From NCBI GenBank assembly GCA_964559575.1, contig CAZLGQ010000013.1, positions 1 to 13,080 on the forward strand: a stretch of 13,080 bases of DNA, in the 5' to 3' direction. Positions 6,387 through 13,080 of this stretch are shown piece by piece. Under the pieces are notes generated by a model. The model saw nothing but the letters and a program-made list of their open reading frames with translations, did no database searches and was not told the origin of the DNA. Made by a program: the position numbers and the translations under genes. Each line of letters begins with the position of its first letter. Positions within the stretch are counted from its first letter, which is position 1. This DNA comes from SKVL01 sp964559575 (lineage in GTDB: Bacteria > Patescibacteriota > Minisyncoccia > Phycocordibacterales > CSBR16-193).

Positions 6387-6462
6387 TAAAATAAAAATTA
6401 TTTATAACATATTAAATATATCAAAATTATAAACAGTTTTAAAATATACTCAAATAAAAATA

Positions 6463-7485
6463 ATGTTAAAATTAAAAAATATGAAAGAAAAAACTCAAAA
6501 AAATTTTGATCTATTTCAATCAATTATTAGATTAATCAAAAAACATAAGATCAAGAGTTCAATTATAATAATACTGGGATTATTAATAATAGTTACCATA
6601 TTTTTATATGTAGGACTAAACCTAATAGGTGGAATGAAAACTTCTTATGATTCAATGGCACCACTATCTCAACCTTCCACCCAACCAGATAGTACAAGAA
6701 GTGCACCTGAAAGTATTTCAGAAACAGATGAGATATCTCAACCAGATGAAACATTAGAAGATGAAATTCCCGGAATAAAAATCATAGAAGCTGGTGCTGA
6801 TATAGAAACCGACGACGCAGTAAAAAAAGAAAAAAAGATAACTGATATAACTAAACAACACAATGGTTATTCCGAACAGAGTCGATTTTCAGAAAGTAGA
6901 AATCTTATCAGAATAGATATGACCTTAAGAATACCGGCAAATAATTTTGAAGGTTTCTTTAATGAGCTTAGAGAATCCTCAGAAATAGAAAACTTTAATG
7001 TTAGAGATTATAGAATAGATATAGAACGCAGAGAAACACGTCTTAGCACCATAAGAGAAACTATAGAAATGTATGACGAAATGATAGAGGAAACCAAACA
7101 GATGGAAATGAATACTGAACGAATTGATCTAACAAAAAGACTAACTGACGAAAAGATGAGATTAGTAAGACAAGAAAACGATCTTCTTGACTCTCTAGGT
7201 CAAAGTAAAAGAAGGAGTGATTACTCAACTATTAATCTAACTATTAGACAAGACATCAGTCCTAAGATCTGGCCAGAAGATATTGGTAAGAGATTTCGTG
7301 AAAACCTCCAAGACTCATTTGATAAAATAGCTGATTCTGTAACTAAAGCTGTTGGAAATATTCTCAATATATTCGTAACAGCTATATTATGGATAGTATA
7401 TGTAATAGTAGTTATTTTACCAATATGGATAGCTTACCGACTTCTTAAAAGATCTTACATCTTTTTCTACCAAGACAGAGAATAA
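6463..7485 (+). CDS. DUF4349-domain membrane protein
   Basis: This 340-residue protein has an N-terminal transmembrane helix (about 33-57) and a Ser/Pro/Thr-rich linker (about 64-100). The DUF4349 domain spans about 105-265, with the typical order ADIETDDA..., a LRIPANNFEGFFNEL segment and a long helical hairpin or coiled coil (about 186-250). A STINLTIRQ strand follows, then a C-terminal transmembrane helix (about 301-327) with a basic cytoplasmic tail. The main domain should lie outside the membrane. The family's function is unknown; it is common in single-membrane bacteria and resembles a membrane-anchored scaffold. Another in-frame ATG at 6481 is possible as the start. A strong terminator follows the stop. 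Confidence 0.85.
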   Translation: MLKLKNMKEKTQKNFDLFQSIIRLIKKHKIKSSIIIILGLLIIVTIFLYVGLNLIGGMKTSYDSMAPLSQPSTQPDSTRSAPESISETDEISQPDETLEDEIPGIKIIEAGADIETDDAVKKEKKITDITKQHNGYSEQSRFSESRNLIRIDMTLRIPANNFEGFFNELRESSEIENFNVRDYRIDIERRETRLSTIRETIEMYDEMIEETKQMEMNTERIDLTKRLTDEKMRLVRQENDLLDSLGQSKRRSDYSTINLTIRQDISPKIWPEDIGKRFRENLQDSFDKIADSVTKAVGNILNIFVTAILWIVYVIVVILPIWIAYRLLKRSYIFFYQDRE

Positions 7486-7498
7486 AAACTCTTCTAAT

Positions 7499-7535
7499 AA
7501 AAACATCCTCTTAAATTAAGAGGATGTTTTTTTAT
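7499..7535 (+). terminator. Intrinsic terminator after the DUF4349 gene
   Basis: A 15-bp perfect inverted repeat (7499-7513 with 7517-7531; core CATCCTCTTA/TAAGAGGATG) has a 3-base loop and ends in a run of T. It begins 14 bases after the stop codon. Confidence 0.93.
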
Positions 7536-7629
7536 TCCATATTTTTAATTTTTTAATTGATTTCTTTAAAAAATAAAATTTTATAGATAAATAAAATAAT
7601 TTATATTTATTTTTTAAAAAATTCGTTTT

Positions 7630-7648
7630 GGGGAAGTCTGACTTCCCC
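7630..7648 (+). repeat. 19-bp palindromic repeat, copy 1 (T-centred)
   Basis: GGGGAAGTCTGACTTCCCC is a perfect palindrome with 9-base arms around a central T, and it extends to 10 bp with the flanking T/A. With its flanks, 7627-7653 is identical to 7682-7708 (copy 2). The GGGG/CCCC blocks stand out sharply in this A/T-rich non-coding region. As RNA it would fold into a stable 8-bp hairpin with a CUG loop. Confidence 0.9.
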
Positions 7649-7684
7649 AGATTACAAGCTACAAATCAATCTCAATCTTTCTTT

Positions 7685-7703
7685 GGGGAAGTCTGACTTC
7701 CCC
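7685..7703 (+). repeat. 19-bp palindromic repeat, copy 2 (T-centred)
   Basis: This is the same 19 bases as copy 1, starting 55 bases later. Three bases on the left (TTT) and five on the right (AGATT) are also identical, so the repeat unit is longer than the palindrome. No T-run follows it, so it is not a standard terminator. Confidence 0.9.
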
Positions 7704-7808
7704 AGATTCAGATTAAACCTCCTCAAATTATGACTTTACTAAATTAACAAATAGATGAATACAAAAATCTAAAAATTTAAAACAATAAAGAAATGAAATT
7801 ACAATTTT

Positions 7809-7827
7809 GGGGAAGTCAGACTTCCCC
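7809..7827 (-). repeat. 19-bp palindromic repeat, copy 3 (A-centred, inverted)
   Basis: The same arms appear, but the central base is A on the plus strand, so this copy reads as copies 1 and 2 on the minus strand. Its symmetry extends to 23 bases (7807-7829, TT on the left and AA on the right). The right flank differs from copies 1 and 2. Confidence 0.88.
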
Positions 7828-7935
7828 AACTATTTTTTAGATTAAAGTTTACGTGGATTAATAAAATTAGTCCTAAAGATTAGAGATAATAAAGAAATAG
7901 AATTAAAAATAAGATTAAAAAATATAGAAAAGATC

Positions 7936-7972
7936 TAAAAAACTGATTTTCTAAAAATTAAAATTAATCAGT
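7936..7972 (-). terminator. Weak intrinsic terminator of the endonuclease-family gene
   Basis: On the minus strand, ACTGATT (7972-7966, overlapping the last codons and stop) can pair with AATCAGT (7948-7942), followed by six T. The stem is only 7 bp and A/T-rich, with a 17-base loop, so this is a tentative call. Confidence 0.4.
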
Positions 7973-8692
7973 ATAAATCTCACTAACTATAGCGGCATGA
8001 TCACTTAAACCAAATTCAAGTCTAACGTTTTTAGCTTTTATAGGTTCCTTTAATAAAAGATAGTCAACCATAAAGTCTTTGAAAAGATGTTCTTTTTCAG
8101 GATTATCCCCTACTCTGTGTAAGTTTTTATCTAAACTACTTTTATAATGATCAGGAACAGCATCAATATAACGTGGTGATATCTCTTTTTCATAAAGTTT
8201 ATTAATTTTTCTAGGTATATTCATATCTCCACATAGAACATGTGGAGGTTTTGTATCTAGAAAATCAAACATTTTATGAATATTATCAATTTGGTCTGCA
8301 GTGTATATAGAACCATCAGGTGCCCAAGTAAAATGAGTTGTAGCTATACATGTATCTTTTAATTCAGCTAACAACAAAACCCTCGAAACAGTTTTTCCCA
8401 TTCGCTGAGGATCAAACTGTGTAATATCATCAAAAGATCTATGATAATAATAAAAGTCCAAAGTATAATCTAAACGAGAGGCAAAAATATTTCCTTGAGG
8501 AAAATTAGAAACATCATCCGACATAATAGTTATGGGTAGAAAACTAACTTTATATCCTTTACCTTGCAATAAAGAAGAAATTTCTATTGGAGCTTCCTGT
8601 AAACAGATAACATCGGGATTCTCTTTATCTAAAAAAGGGAGAACTTTATCAAAATGTTTTTTCCCTTCAATATTAAGAGAAATTAATTTCAT
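7964..8692 (-). CDS. Endonuclease/exonuclease/phosphatase (EEP) family protein
   Basis: This 242-residue protein has the EEP-fold signature: Asn7 in ISLNIEG, Glu33 in CLQEA, His120 in ATTHF, Asp156 and Asn158 in CGDMNIP, Asp210 in FMVDYLL and the terminal Asp231-His232 in LSDHAAI. These form the Mg2+-dependent phosphodiesterase site shared by exonuclease III, DNase I and related phosphatases. The length and lack of a signal peptide suggest a cytoplasmic enzyme. The loops do not closely resemble exonuclease III (XthA), so the substrate (DNA, RNA or a small phosphoester) cannot be given. It is separated from the upstream redox genes by a terminator. Its leader has no Shine-Dalgarno sequence. 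Confidence 0.9.
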   Translation of the reverse strand: MKLISLNIEGKKHFDKVLPFLDKENPDVICLQEAPIEISSLLQGKGYKVSFLPITIMSDDVSNFPQGNIFASRLDYTLDFYYYHRSFDDITQFDPQRMGKTVSRVLLLAELKDTCIATTHFTWAPDGSIYTADQIDNIHKMFDFLDTKPPHVLCGDMNIPRKINKLYEKEISPRYIDAVPDHYKSSLDKNLHRVGDNPEKEHLFKDFMVDYLLLKEPIKAKNVRLEFGLSDHAAIVSEIYTD

Positions 8693-8739
8693 ACAGGACC
8701 AATAATAACATAACTATTTAAATTCAAATTGTTAATATC

Positions 8740-8777
8740 TTATAAAAAAACCATCAAGTTTTTAATCTGATGGTTTT
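8740..8777 (-). terminator. Intrinsic terminator after the thioredoxin/CcdA-like gene
   Basis: A 10-bp inverted repeat (8747-8756 with 8768-8777; AAAACCATCA/TGATGGTTTT) has an 11-base loop. On the minus strand the stem is followed by a run of U (7 A on the plus strand at 8744-8750). It lies 27 bases past the stop of the redox fusion gene and separates it from the EEP gene. Confidence 0.82.
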
Positions 8778-8803
8778 AAATATTCAAATTAATTTTTATT
8801 CCA

Positions 8804-9985
8804 TTATAAACCAACTATATAGTGGATTGATAGATAGGTTAAAACTAAAGCACCTGCTAAAGTTACCCAAGTTATCATTTTTGAATTAGCAAACCATATT
8901 TTTTTAGTCATAACCGCACCTGTAAAAATAATTATCTCTATTAACATATAGAAAAATAAGTATAAAAGAATATAAGCTGTATATACACCCAACGATACTC
9001 CTCTTTCTATCACAATACCGGTATAAGCAATAGGAACGCCTATAGAACAAGGAAGTTCTACTATAGTAATAATAGCGGCAAATGTAATAACACTTCCCAA
9101 AAGAGCTAGAGGTTGTCTGGAAGGATCTTTAAAAACCTTCATTATTTTTTGAGTTGCATTACGAGCCAAACTTGATTCAGAAGATTGACATGTTGGACCA
9201 TAACGGTAAAACCTCCAAAACTCTTTAAAAAAATAAATAGCCCCAACTCCGGCAGCTAAACCAACAATATAACGAAAAATAGCTAAATGACCTAAAAGAG
9301 CTTCAAAAAGCTGACCCCAAACAAATACAAGTATACCGTATATTATAACTGTAGTTAAAATAAATATGCCTCCATATATAAATATCAATTTACGAGACTG
9401 TAAAGCCATAACCAACGACAGTATCAATATTAAAGCTCCTAAAGAACAGATATTAAAACCATCTAAACTGCCCAACAGAACCGTAATAACCGGTAAAGAC
9501 CAATCTTTAACCATTATTTCCTTATCTGTAAAAGGAATAGAAAATACGTAATCCTCTTCATCAGAAACTATTTCTTCTCCTTCAAAAACAGAGACCACTT
9601 TTTCTTCCTGTCTACTTCCAAAATTATTAAACTGTAAAAGCTGACCATCTACAAAGATCATAGGAGCCATTATCCTATAATCTTCAATACCAAAACTATT
9701 AGCAACCTCTCTAATACGACTAGTATCACTTATACTATATATCTCAAGCTCTAAACTAGGATAATCATCTATTATAGATTTTACAAATCTTTTTGCATCC
9801 TGACATACAGGACATAATCTGTCATCAAAAAAATAAACAGTTTTCTCTTCTTCATATACAGAATCATTTAAATTTTCATTATTTTCAGTAGAATTATTAG
9901 CTTCTACTGAAAATATTGGTAATAAAAAAATAACTAATAAGAGAAAAAAAGAAAAATAAATTGATAAACTATACGATCTATACAT
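8804..9985 (-). CDS. Membrane thiol-disulfide protein: N-terminal thioredoxin-like domain fused to a CcdA/DsbD-like membrane domain
   Basis: This 393-residue protein has a signal-like segment (about 9-29) and a glutaredoxin/thioredoxin-like domain (about 48-140) with CPVC at residues 58-61 and a cis-Pro-like APMIFVDG loop at 107-114. A polytopic membrane domain (about 163-392) follows. That domain has paired intramembrane cysteines, Cys180 in LDGFNICSLG and Cys313 in VELPCSIGVP, matching the two redox cysteines of DsbD/CcdA proteins, which carry electrons from the cytoplasm across the membrane. Cys266 lies in a cytoplasmic-looking loop. E. coli DsbD has its thioredoxin domain at the C-terminus; here it is N-terminal and there is none at the C-terminus. 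The likely role is reducing (or oxidising) partner proteins outside the membrane. It lies 17 bases after another thioredoxin-like gene, so the two are probably co-transcribed. Confidence 0.85.
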   Translation of the reverse strand: MYRSYSLSIYFSFFLLLVIFLLPIFSVEANNSTENNENLNDSVYEEEKTVYFFDDRLCPVCQDAKRFVKSIIDDYPSLELEIYSISDTSRIREVANSFGIEDYRIMAPMIFVDGQLLQFNNFGSRQEEKVVSVFEGEEIVSDEEDYVFSIPFTDKEIMVKDWSLPVITVLLGSLDGFNICSLGALILILSLVMALQSRKLIFIYGGIFILTTVIIYGILVFVWGQLFEALLGHLAIFRYIVGLAAGVGAIYFFKEFWRFYRYGPTCQSSESSLARNATQKIMKVFKDPSRQPLALLGSVITFAAIITIVELPCSIGVPIAYTGIVIERGVSLGVYTAYILLYLFFYMLIEIIIFTGAVMTKKIWFANSKMITWVTLAGALVLTYLSIHYIVGL

Positions 9986-10002
9986 TTTAAATATTTAAAT
10001 AT

Positions 10003-10407
10003 TTATAATTCACAACCAACCTCCCTTCCTATATCTAATGGATCCCTTGAACCTTGATAAATTTCTCCTTTTATCTGTATTTCAGGAACACCTCTACCTA
10101 TCATCTCCTCATCACAACGCTCGCTCTCTTCTGTACATTCAACATATATTGAAGATATAACATCATAACCACCAAAAGAATTCGCTAACTGTTCGCAAAA
10201 AGGACAGGTAACTGAACCATAAATAACAACCCCAGCCTCATCTAAACATGAAACCAGTTCTTTCATCTGATCCTCACTTACATGCTCTTTATAATCTTCA
10301 TCTTCCTCAGAAACAGAGCTTTCAAAATCAATTGAAGTCACAATAACTATGGTTATTAAAATCAAAGAAGCTAATAATAAAATAACTGCTATTATATTAC
10401 GATTCAT
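10003..10407 (-). CDS. Membrane-anchored thioredoxin-like protein (VKOR-associated type)
   Basis: This 134-residue protein has an N-terminal membrane anchor (about 5-26), an acidic linker (30-45) and a thioredoxin-like domain (about 48-134). The pattern SCLDEAGVVIYGSVTCPFC, then YVEC..., a spaced Cys, GVPEIQIKGEIYQG and a terminal GCEL closely follows the thioredoxin-like domain fused or linked to vitamin K epoxide reductase (VKOR) proteins. The redox motif is CPFC at residues 68-71; other cysteines are 54, 91, 98 and 132, and Pro108 is the cis-proline. No VKOR gene is in the window, so its partner may be the CcdA-like fusion encoded next. A promoter with an extended -10 lies upstream. The likely role is disulfide formation or exchange outside the membrane. 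Confidence 0.85.
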   Translation of the reverse strand: MNRNIIAVILLLASLILITIVIVTSIDFESSVSEEDEDYKEHVSEDQMKELVSCLDEAGVVIYGSVTCPFCEQLANSFGGYDVISSIYVECTEESERCDEEMIGRGVPEIQIKGEIYQGSRDPLDIGREVGCEL

Positions 10408-10463
10408 AAAATAAATACTTTAAATTAAAATTTAAATAAAAAACCTAAATAAGATACTGTCAT

Positions 10464-10472
10464 ATTATACCA
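10464..10472 (-). promoter_or_regulatory. Extended -10 promoter of the thioredoxin / CcdA-like gene pair
   Basis: On the minus strand, TGGTATAAT is an exact extended -10 element (TGnTATAAT) in the 111-base gap between the rhodanese gene and the thioredoxin gene. No good -35 at 17 bases is seen, which is acceptable for an extended -10. The start point would be near 10457, giving a leader of about 50 bases. Confidence 0.6.
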
Positions 10473-10518
10473 TTTATACCTAATTTCAATAACAAAGCAC
10501 TTTTTAAATCTAAAAACA

Positions 10519-10947
10519 TTATTTTTCAAAGTATTCAACAGCTTCTCCAACATTAGCTAAAAGATCAATACCCCCAGAAAGATCAATAACATACCTAAAA
10601 CCCATATCCTCCATTAAAGAAAGAACCCTTGCGCTACGTCTACCACTCCTACAGTAGATAGCATACCTTTCTTTTCTATCCATTTCTGAAATAGCATCCT
10701 TAAAATCAAAAGAATGATAATCAATATTCACAGCTCCAGGTAAATGACCTTCGGAAAACTCTTTTGATGTTCTTACATCTATCAAAATAATATCTTCGTT
10801 ATTTACAACATTTTCAGCGAACTCTACAGGAGAAACCGATTCCAAATTCTTATCTAAAAAACCTAAATAAAAAACTGTAAAAAAACTAATAATTACCAAA
10901 AAAGAAAAACCTGCCAAAAAAATACTAATAAAATTGATCTTTTTCAT
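10519..10947 (-). CDS. Membrane-anchored single-domain rhodanese
   Basis: This 142-residue protein has an N-terminal transmembrane helix (about 8-30) followed by one rhodanese domain (about 35-140). Landmarks are IDVRTSKEFSEGHLPGAVNI (56-75) and the active-site loop CRSGRRS with Cys99. The Cys carries a persulfide; single-domain rhodaneses move sulfane sulfur between donors and thiols. The anchor orientation suggests the domain faces outwards, though this is not certain. It lies between an unknown membrane protein and the thioredoxin-like gene, which fits a role in thiol/sulfur chemistry at the cell surface. The extended -10 promoter in the following gap suggests that the two downstream genes can also be expressed separately. 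Confidence 0.92.
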   Translation of the reverse strand: MKKINFISIFLAGFSFLVIISFFTVFYLGFLDKNLESVSPVEFAENVVNNEDIILIDVRTSKEFSEGHLPGAVNIDYHSFDFKDAISEMDRKERYAIYCRSGRRSARVLSLMEDMGFRYVIDLSGGIDLLANVGEAVEYFEK

Positions 10948-10977
10948 AAAAACAAAACTATTTTAAAACTATTAACA

Positions 10978-11367
10978 TTAAGGCAATAAATAAGCCGGAG
11001 TTTTATCACTTTTTTTATACCTATATATTATTTTCATAAAAGGAATTACCTTAAATATAATATCTCTTTTATGTTTTGCTTTATCTATTTTTTCTTCATA
11101 TTCATTTTTCAATCTCTCCAATCTTATCTGTTTAACACTCTCACTGACAGTACTATTAGAAATCTCATTCTCTTCCCTTTGCCACAATTCCATAACATAC
11201 ATATCCATAACCTGAGAATAGTAAGTTAGCTTTCTCCAAGAATAAATATAAATAAAAACAATAAAAACAATAAAAATTAAAACATAAAATATAAACTTAA
11301 AATTTATATTGAAAATAAATTCTAATCCGAATTCGTAGAATATTTTTTGAATAACCTCTTTTAACAT
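10978..11367 (-). CDS. Small membrane protein of unknown function with helical cytoplasmic-type tail
   Basis: This 129-residue protein is not recognised. A strongly hydrophobic segment rich in Ile, Phe and Val (about 24-43) ends in WRK, followed by a soluble region. Residues 76-105 are a charged helix with coiled-coil character (VKQIRLERLKNEYEEKIDK). The tail is basic (IIYRYKKSDK). The positive charges after the helix suggest that the soluble part is cytoplasmic. It lies 30-33 bases from both the response regulator and the rhodanese genes, so it is probably transcribed with them. Confidence 0.65.
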   Translation of the reverse strand: MLKEVIQKIFYEFGLEFIFNINFKFIFYVLIFIVFIVFIYIYSWRKLTYYSQVMDMYVMELWQREENEISNSTVSESVKQIRLERLKNEYEEKIDKAKHKRDIIFKVIPFMKIIYRYKKSDKTPAYLLP

Positions 11368-11399
11368 TTTCTAAATTAAAAATGAAAAAGAAAATAACA

Positions 11400-11768
11400 T
11401 TATTTAATTGTTTCTCTAACTTTTTCAACTATTTCTTGAGGTGTATACTTAGCTTTAACCAAAAAATCTGTTGTTCCAATCTCGTAAGCTTTTTCTATGT
11501 CTTCTTCATCTCCAAGATTAGATAAAATGATCACCGGTATACTCTCTAATCCGCCCTCTTGTTCCCGAAGCCAAGAAAGAACTTCTAATCCATGTAAACC
11601 AGGTAAAAGTAAGTCTAATACCAAAAGATCTGGAGTACTTTTAGATAATAGTTCTTTGGCTTTCTCTCCATTTTCAGCCTGTTCCACTTCATGACCATCT
11701 TCTTTTAATTTTTTGGAAAGAAGTCCTCTTAAAAAATCATCGTCTTCTACTATAAATATTTTTGACAT
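11400..11768 (-). CDS. Stand-alone response regulator receiver (CheY-like)
   Basis: This 122-residue protein is only a receiver domain, with no output domain. The conserved residues are present: the acidic pair Asp9-Asp10 in IVEDDDF, the phospho-acceptor Asp52 in LVLDLLLPG, the switch Ser83 in IILSNLG and Lys105 in FLVKAKY. It should be phosphorylated by a histidine kinase (none in the window) and act by protein contact or as a phosphorelay step. The sequence style (LSNLGDEEDIEKAYEIGTTDFLVKAKYTP) is common for lone receivers in Patescibacteria. It is the first gene of the minus-strand cluster that continues into the redox genes, but functional linkage to them is only inferred from position. 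Confidence 0.94.
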   Translation of the reverse strand: MSKIFIVEDDDFLRGLLSKKLKEDGHEVEQAENGEKAKELLSKSTPDLLVLDLLLPGLHGLEVLSWLREQEGGLESIPVIILSNLGDEEDIEKAYEIGTTDFLVKAKYTPQEIVEKVRETIK

Positions 11769-11919
11769 TTTTAAATAAATAAAACTTATAAATTAATTGT
11801 CTTTATAGATATAATAATATAATAACACTAATTAATAAACAATAATAATGTTAACAAAAAATGGAAGATCTTTATTTTTTTTGATATATTTAAATAAATA
11901 TTATTAAAATTATAAAAAA

Positions 11920-12510
11920 ATGAAAATTAATTATTTAACTATATTTTTTTCAATAACAACAGTACTTTTTTTAATACCAATATACTCATTGGTATCTGCT
12001 GAAAAAGTTTTTGAAATAGAATTTGAAAACGAAAACATTAAAAATAAAGAAGAAAAACAAAGAGAAATAATTTCCACTTTGGAATCAGAAATAGAAAAAT
12101 TAAGGTCAATAATTAAAAAAAATAACTTTGATATTTATAACTATAATTTAAAAGAAAAAGAATCCCAAACAACAACAGTTGTTAAAAACGAAACTAAAGA
12201 AGAAACTAATAAAGAACAAACAGACCTGAATAGAGACCCAATACATAACGAATGTATTAATATCAGTAAAACAATGAGAAAGGGGGTTTATGATAATGAG
12301 GTCATCAAATTACAAACCTTCTTAAAAAAAGAAGGTCATTTCCATCACCCTCATATAACCAGATACTTTGGTCCTGTTACAGAAAAGGCTGTCCAAGATT
12401 TCCAAACAACCAGAAACATAGTTACCAGCGGAACACCTTTAACTACCGGATTTGGTCAAGTAGGACCACTAACTATAAAAGAAATAAAAAACATAAGCTG
12501 TCCTTCTTAA
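11920..12510 (+). CDS. Exported peptidoglycan-binding-domain protein
   Basis: This 196-residue protein has a signal peptide (1-27, ending SLVSA), a charged helical or coiled-coil segment (about 33-68), a polar Thr/Lys/Glu-rich linker (about 75-105) and a C-terminal PG_binding_1-type domain (about 118-192). The domain has the repeat-like pattern DNEVIKLQTFLKKEGHF...RYFGPVTEKAVQDFQ...GQVGPLTIKEI. Such domains bind the cell wall. There is no catalytic domain, so it is probably a structural or targeting protein. Cys112 and Cys194 flank the domain and could form a disulfide, which would link it to the nearby thiol-redox genes. The next gene starts 38 bases downstream. Confidence 0.88.
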   Translation: MKINYLTIFFSITTVLFLIPIYSLVSAEKVFEIEFENENIKNKEEKQREIISTLESEIEKLRSIIKKNNFDIYNYNLKEKESQTTTVVKNETKEETNKEQTDLNRDPIHNECINISKTMRKGVYDNEVIKLQTFLKKEGHFHHPHITRYFGPVTEKAVQDFQTTRNIVTSGTPLTTGFGQVGPLTIKEIKNISCPS

Positions 12511-12548
12511 ATTACTATTAAATACACATACATTTATACAGTACATTA

Positions 12549-13080
12549 ATGATACTAAAGACTAACCTTCATTTTCATACCGGTGATGATCCTTTGGATA
12601 ATATTGAATATAGCACTATAGAAGGTATAAATAGATCAGTAAACCTCGGTTTTGATGTTTTAGCTATAACCTGTCACGAAAAAGTTATTTTTAATAAAAA
12701 ATATAAAAAACACGCAGATTCCAAAGGAATACTATTAATATCCGGTATAGAAATAAATATAGGAGAATATAAAAAAGAGAAACGACATCTCTTAATACTA
12801 AACTGTGATCAAAAAGCAGAAAAAATAAAAACTTTTAATGATCTAGAAAACTATAAAAAAACAAAATCTGATATTTTTGTTATAGCCCCTCATCCCTTTT
12901 TTCCTTCTTTACCTAATAAACAGAGTTTAATGGAATACACAAATAAATATAGTCATCTTTTTGATGCAATAGAACACTCTTGGTTTTACTCAAAAATGGT
13001 CAATAGAAATATTCCTGCCAAAAATTTGGCTGAAAAAAACAACCTGACTCTTATATCTACCTCTGATAAACAATTTTTAT
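12549..13080 (+). CDS. PHP-domain metal-dependent phosphoesterase, 5' part (3' end outside window)
   Basis: From the ATG at 12549 the frame stays open to the right edge (177 codons). It begins LKTNLHFHTGDDP, where His8 and His10 form the HxH metal motif of PHP domains. Later motifs are TCHEK (His43), SGIEIN (Glu), APHPFFP (His) and the STSD stretch near the edge. PHP enzymes hydrolyse phosphoesters at a multi-metal centre; relatives include histidinol phosphatase, polymerase-associated PHP domains and small-molecule phosphoesterases. The substrate cannot be assigned. The near-edge motif reads TSDKQF where many members have SDAH, so one metal ligand may differ. Confidence 0.85.
   Translation, partial: MILKTNLHFHTGDDPLDNIEYSTIEGINRSVNLGFDVLAITCHEKVIFNKKYKKHADSKGILLISGIEINIGEYKKEKRHLLILNCDQKAEKIKTFNDLENYKKTKSDIFVIAPHPFFPSLPNKQSLMEYTNKYSHLFDAIEHSWFYSKMVNRNIPAKNLAEKNNLTLISTSDKQFL

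Larger units (their letters stand above)
7486..7963. other. Non-coding region with palindrome cluster
   Basis: These 478 bases between the DUF4349 gene and the endonuclease-family gene contain the DUF4349 terminator, the three palindromic repeats and a weak minus-strand terminator. The rest is very A/T-rich. No open frame longer than about 15 codons, no tRNA-like fold and no DnaA-box-like sequence was seen by eye. A small RNA spanning the hairpins is possible, but no clear promoter for one was found. Confidence 0.7.

Noticed and set aside
7630..7827. The palindrome cluster as a CRISPR array
   Set aside because: There are only three copies with unequal spacings (55 and 124 bases), one is inverted, and no cas genes are present.
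7794..7841. A 15-codon open frame running through palindrome copy 3
   Set aside because: It is too short, has no homologue-like features, and is explained by chance in a non-coding region.
9366..9551. Plus-strand open frame opposite the CcdA-like domain
   Set aside because: It is antisense to a conserved membrane domain containing redox cysteines, and it has no start signals or family resemblance. The plus-strand frame at 11497-11694, opposite the receiver, was rejected for the same reason.

Overview
The window is very AT-rich and gene-dense. It encodes many small membrane-anchored or exported proteins: a class F-like sortase, a CAP/SCP-domain protein, a PspC-domain protein, DUF4349 and a peptidoglycan-binding-domain protein. 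It also carries a lone tRNA-binding (Trbp111/MetRS-tail) protein and a stand-alone response regulator. This mix, the small gene sizes and the lack of any outer-membrane or flagellar gene suggest a single-membrane bacterium of the Candidate Phyla Radiation (Patescibacteria). That placement is inferred from gene content only; no rRNA gene is present. Genes end in TAA (14) or TAG (3) and none ends in TGA. Start codons lack a recognisable Shine-Dalgarno sequence and sit in A/T-rich leaders.

Layout. Positions 2-1068 (+) hold the 3' end of a surface protein with an acidic stalk and an APDTG sorting signal, overlapping by one base its likely cognate sortase, followed by a strong terminator. Positions 1218-2243 (+) encode a CAP-domain protein with an apparently leaderless promoter. 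It converges on the tRNA-binding protein (2250-2582, -). Positions 2695-5963 (+) form a membrane-protein cluster: PspC protein, VTT/DedA-like protein, CDP-alcohol phosphatidyltransferase and YibE/F-like protein. The VTT and YibE/F reading frames are each broken by an apparent -1 frameshift. A small membrane protein (5979-6365, -) is divergent from a DUF4349 protein (6463-7485, +). Positions 7486-7963 are non-coding, with one terminator and three copies of a GC-rich 19-bp palindrome, one of them inverted.

Positions 7964-11768 are all on the minus strand. In transcription order they encode a response regulator, an unknown membrane protein, a membrane-anchored rhodanese, a VKOR-type thioredoxin-like protein, a thioredoxin/CcdA-like fusion and, after a terminator, an endonuclease/exonuclease/phosphatase-family protein. 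The three middle-to-late genes look like an extracytoplasmic thiol-redox and sulfur module. The right end (+) encodes an exported peptidoglycan-binding protein and a PHP-domain protein cut off by the window edge.

The most notable points are the palindrome cluster, the paired frameshifts (one exactly on a T_TTT_TTC slippery heptamer), the redox cluster with its inverted DsbD-like architecture, and the sortase/substrate pair. Nothing seen amounts to a clearly new defence system or mobile element.
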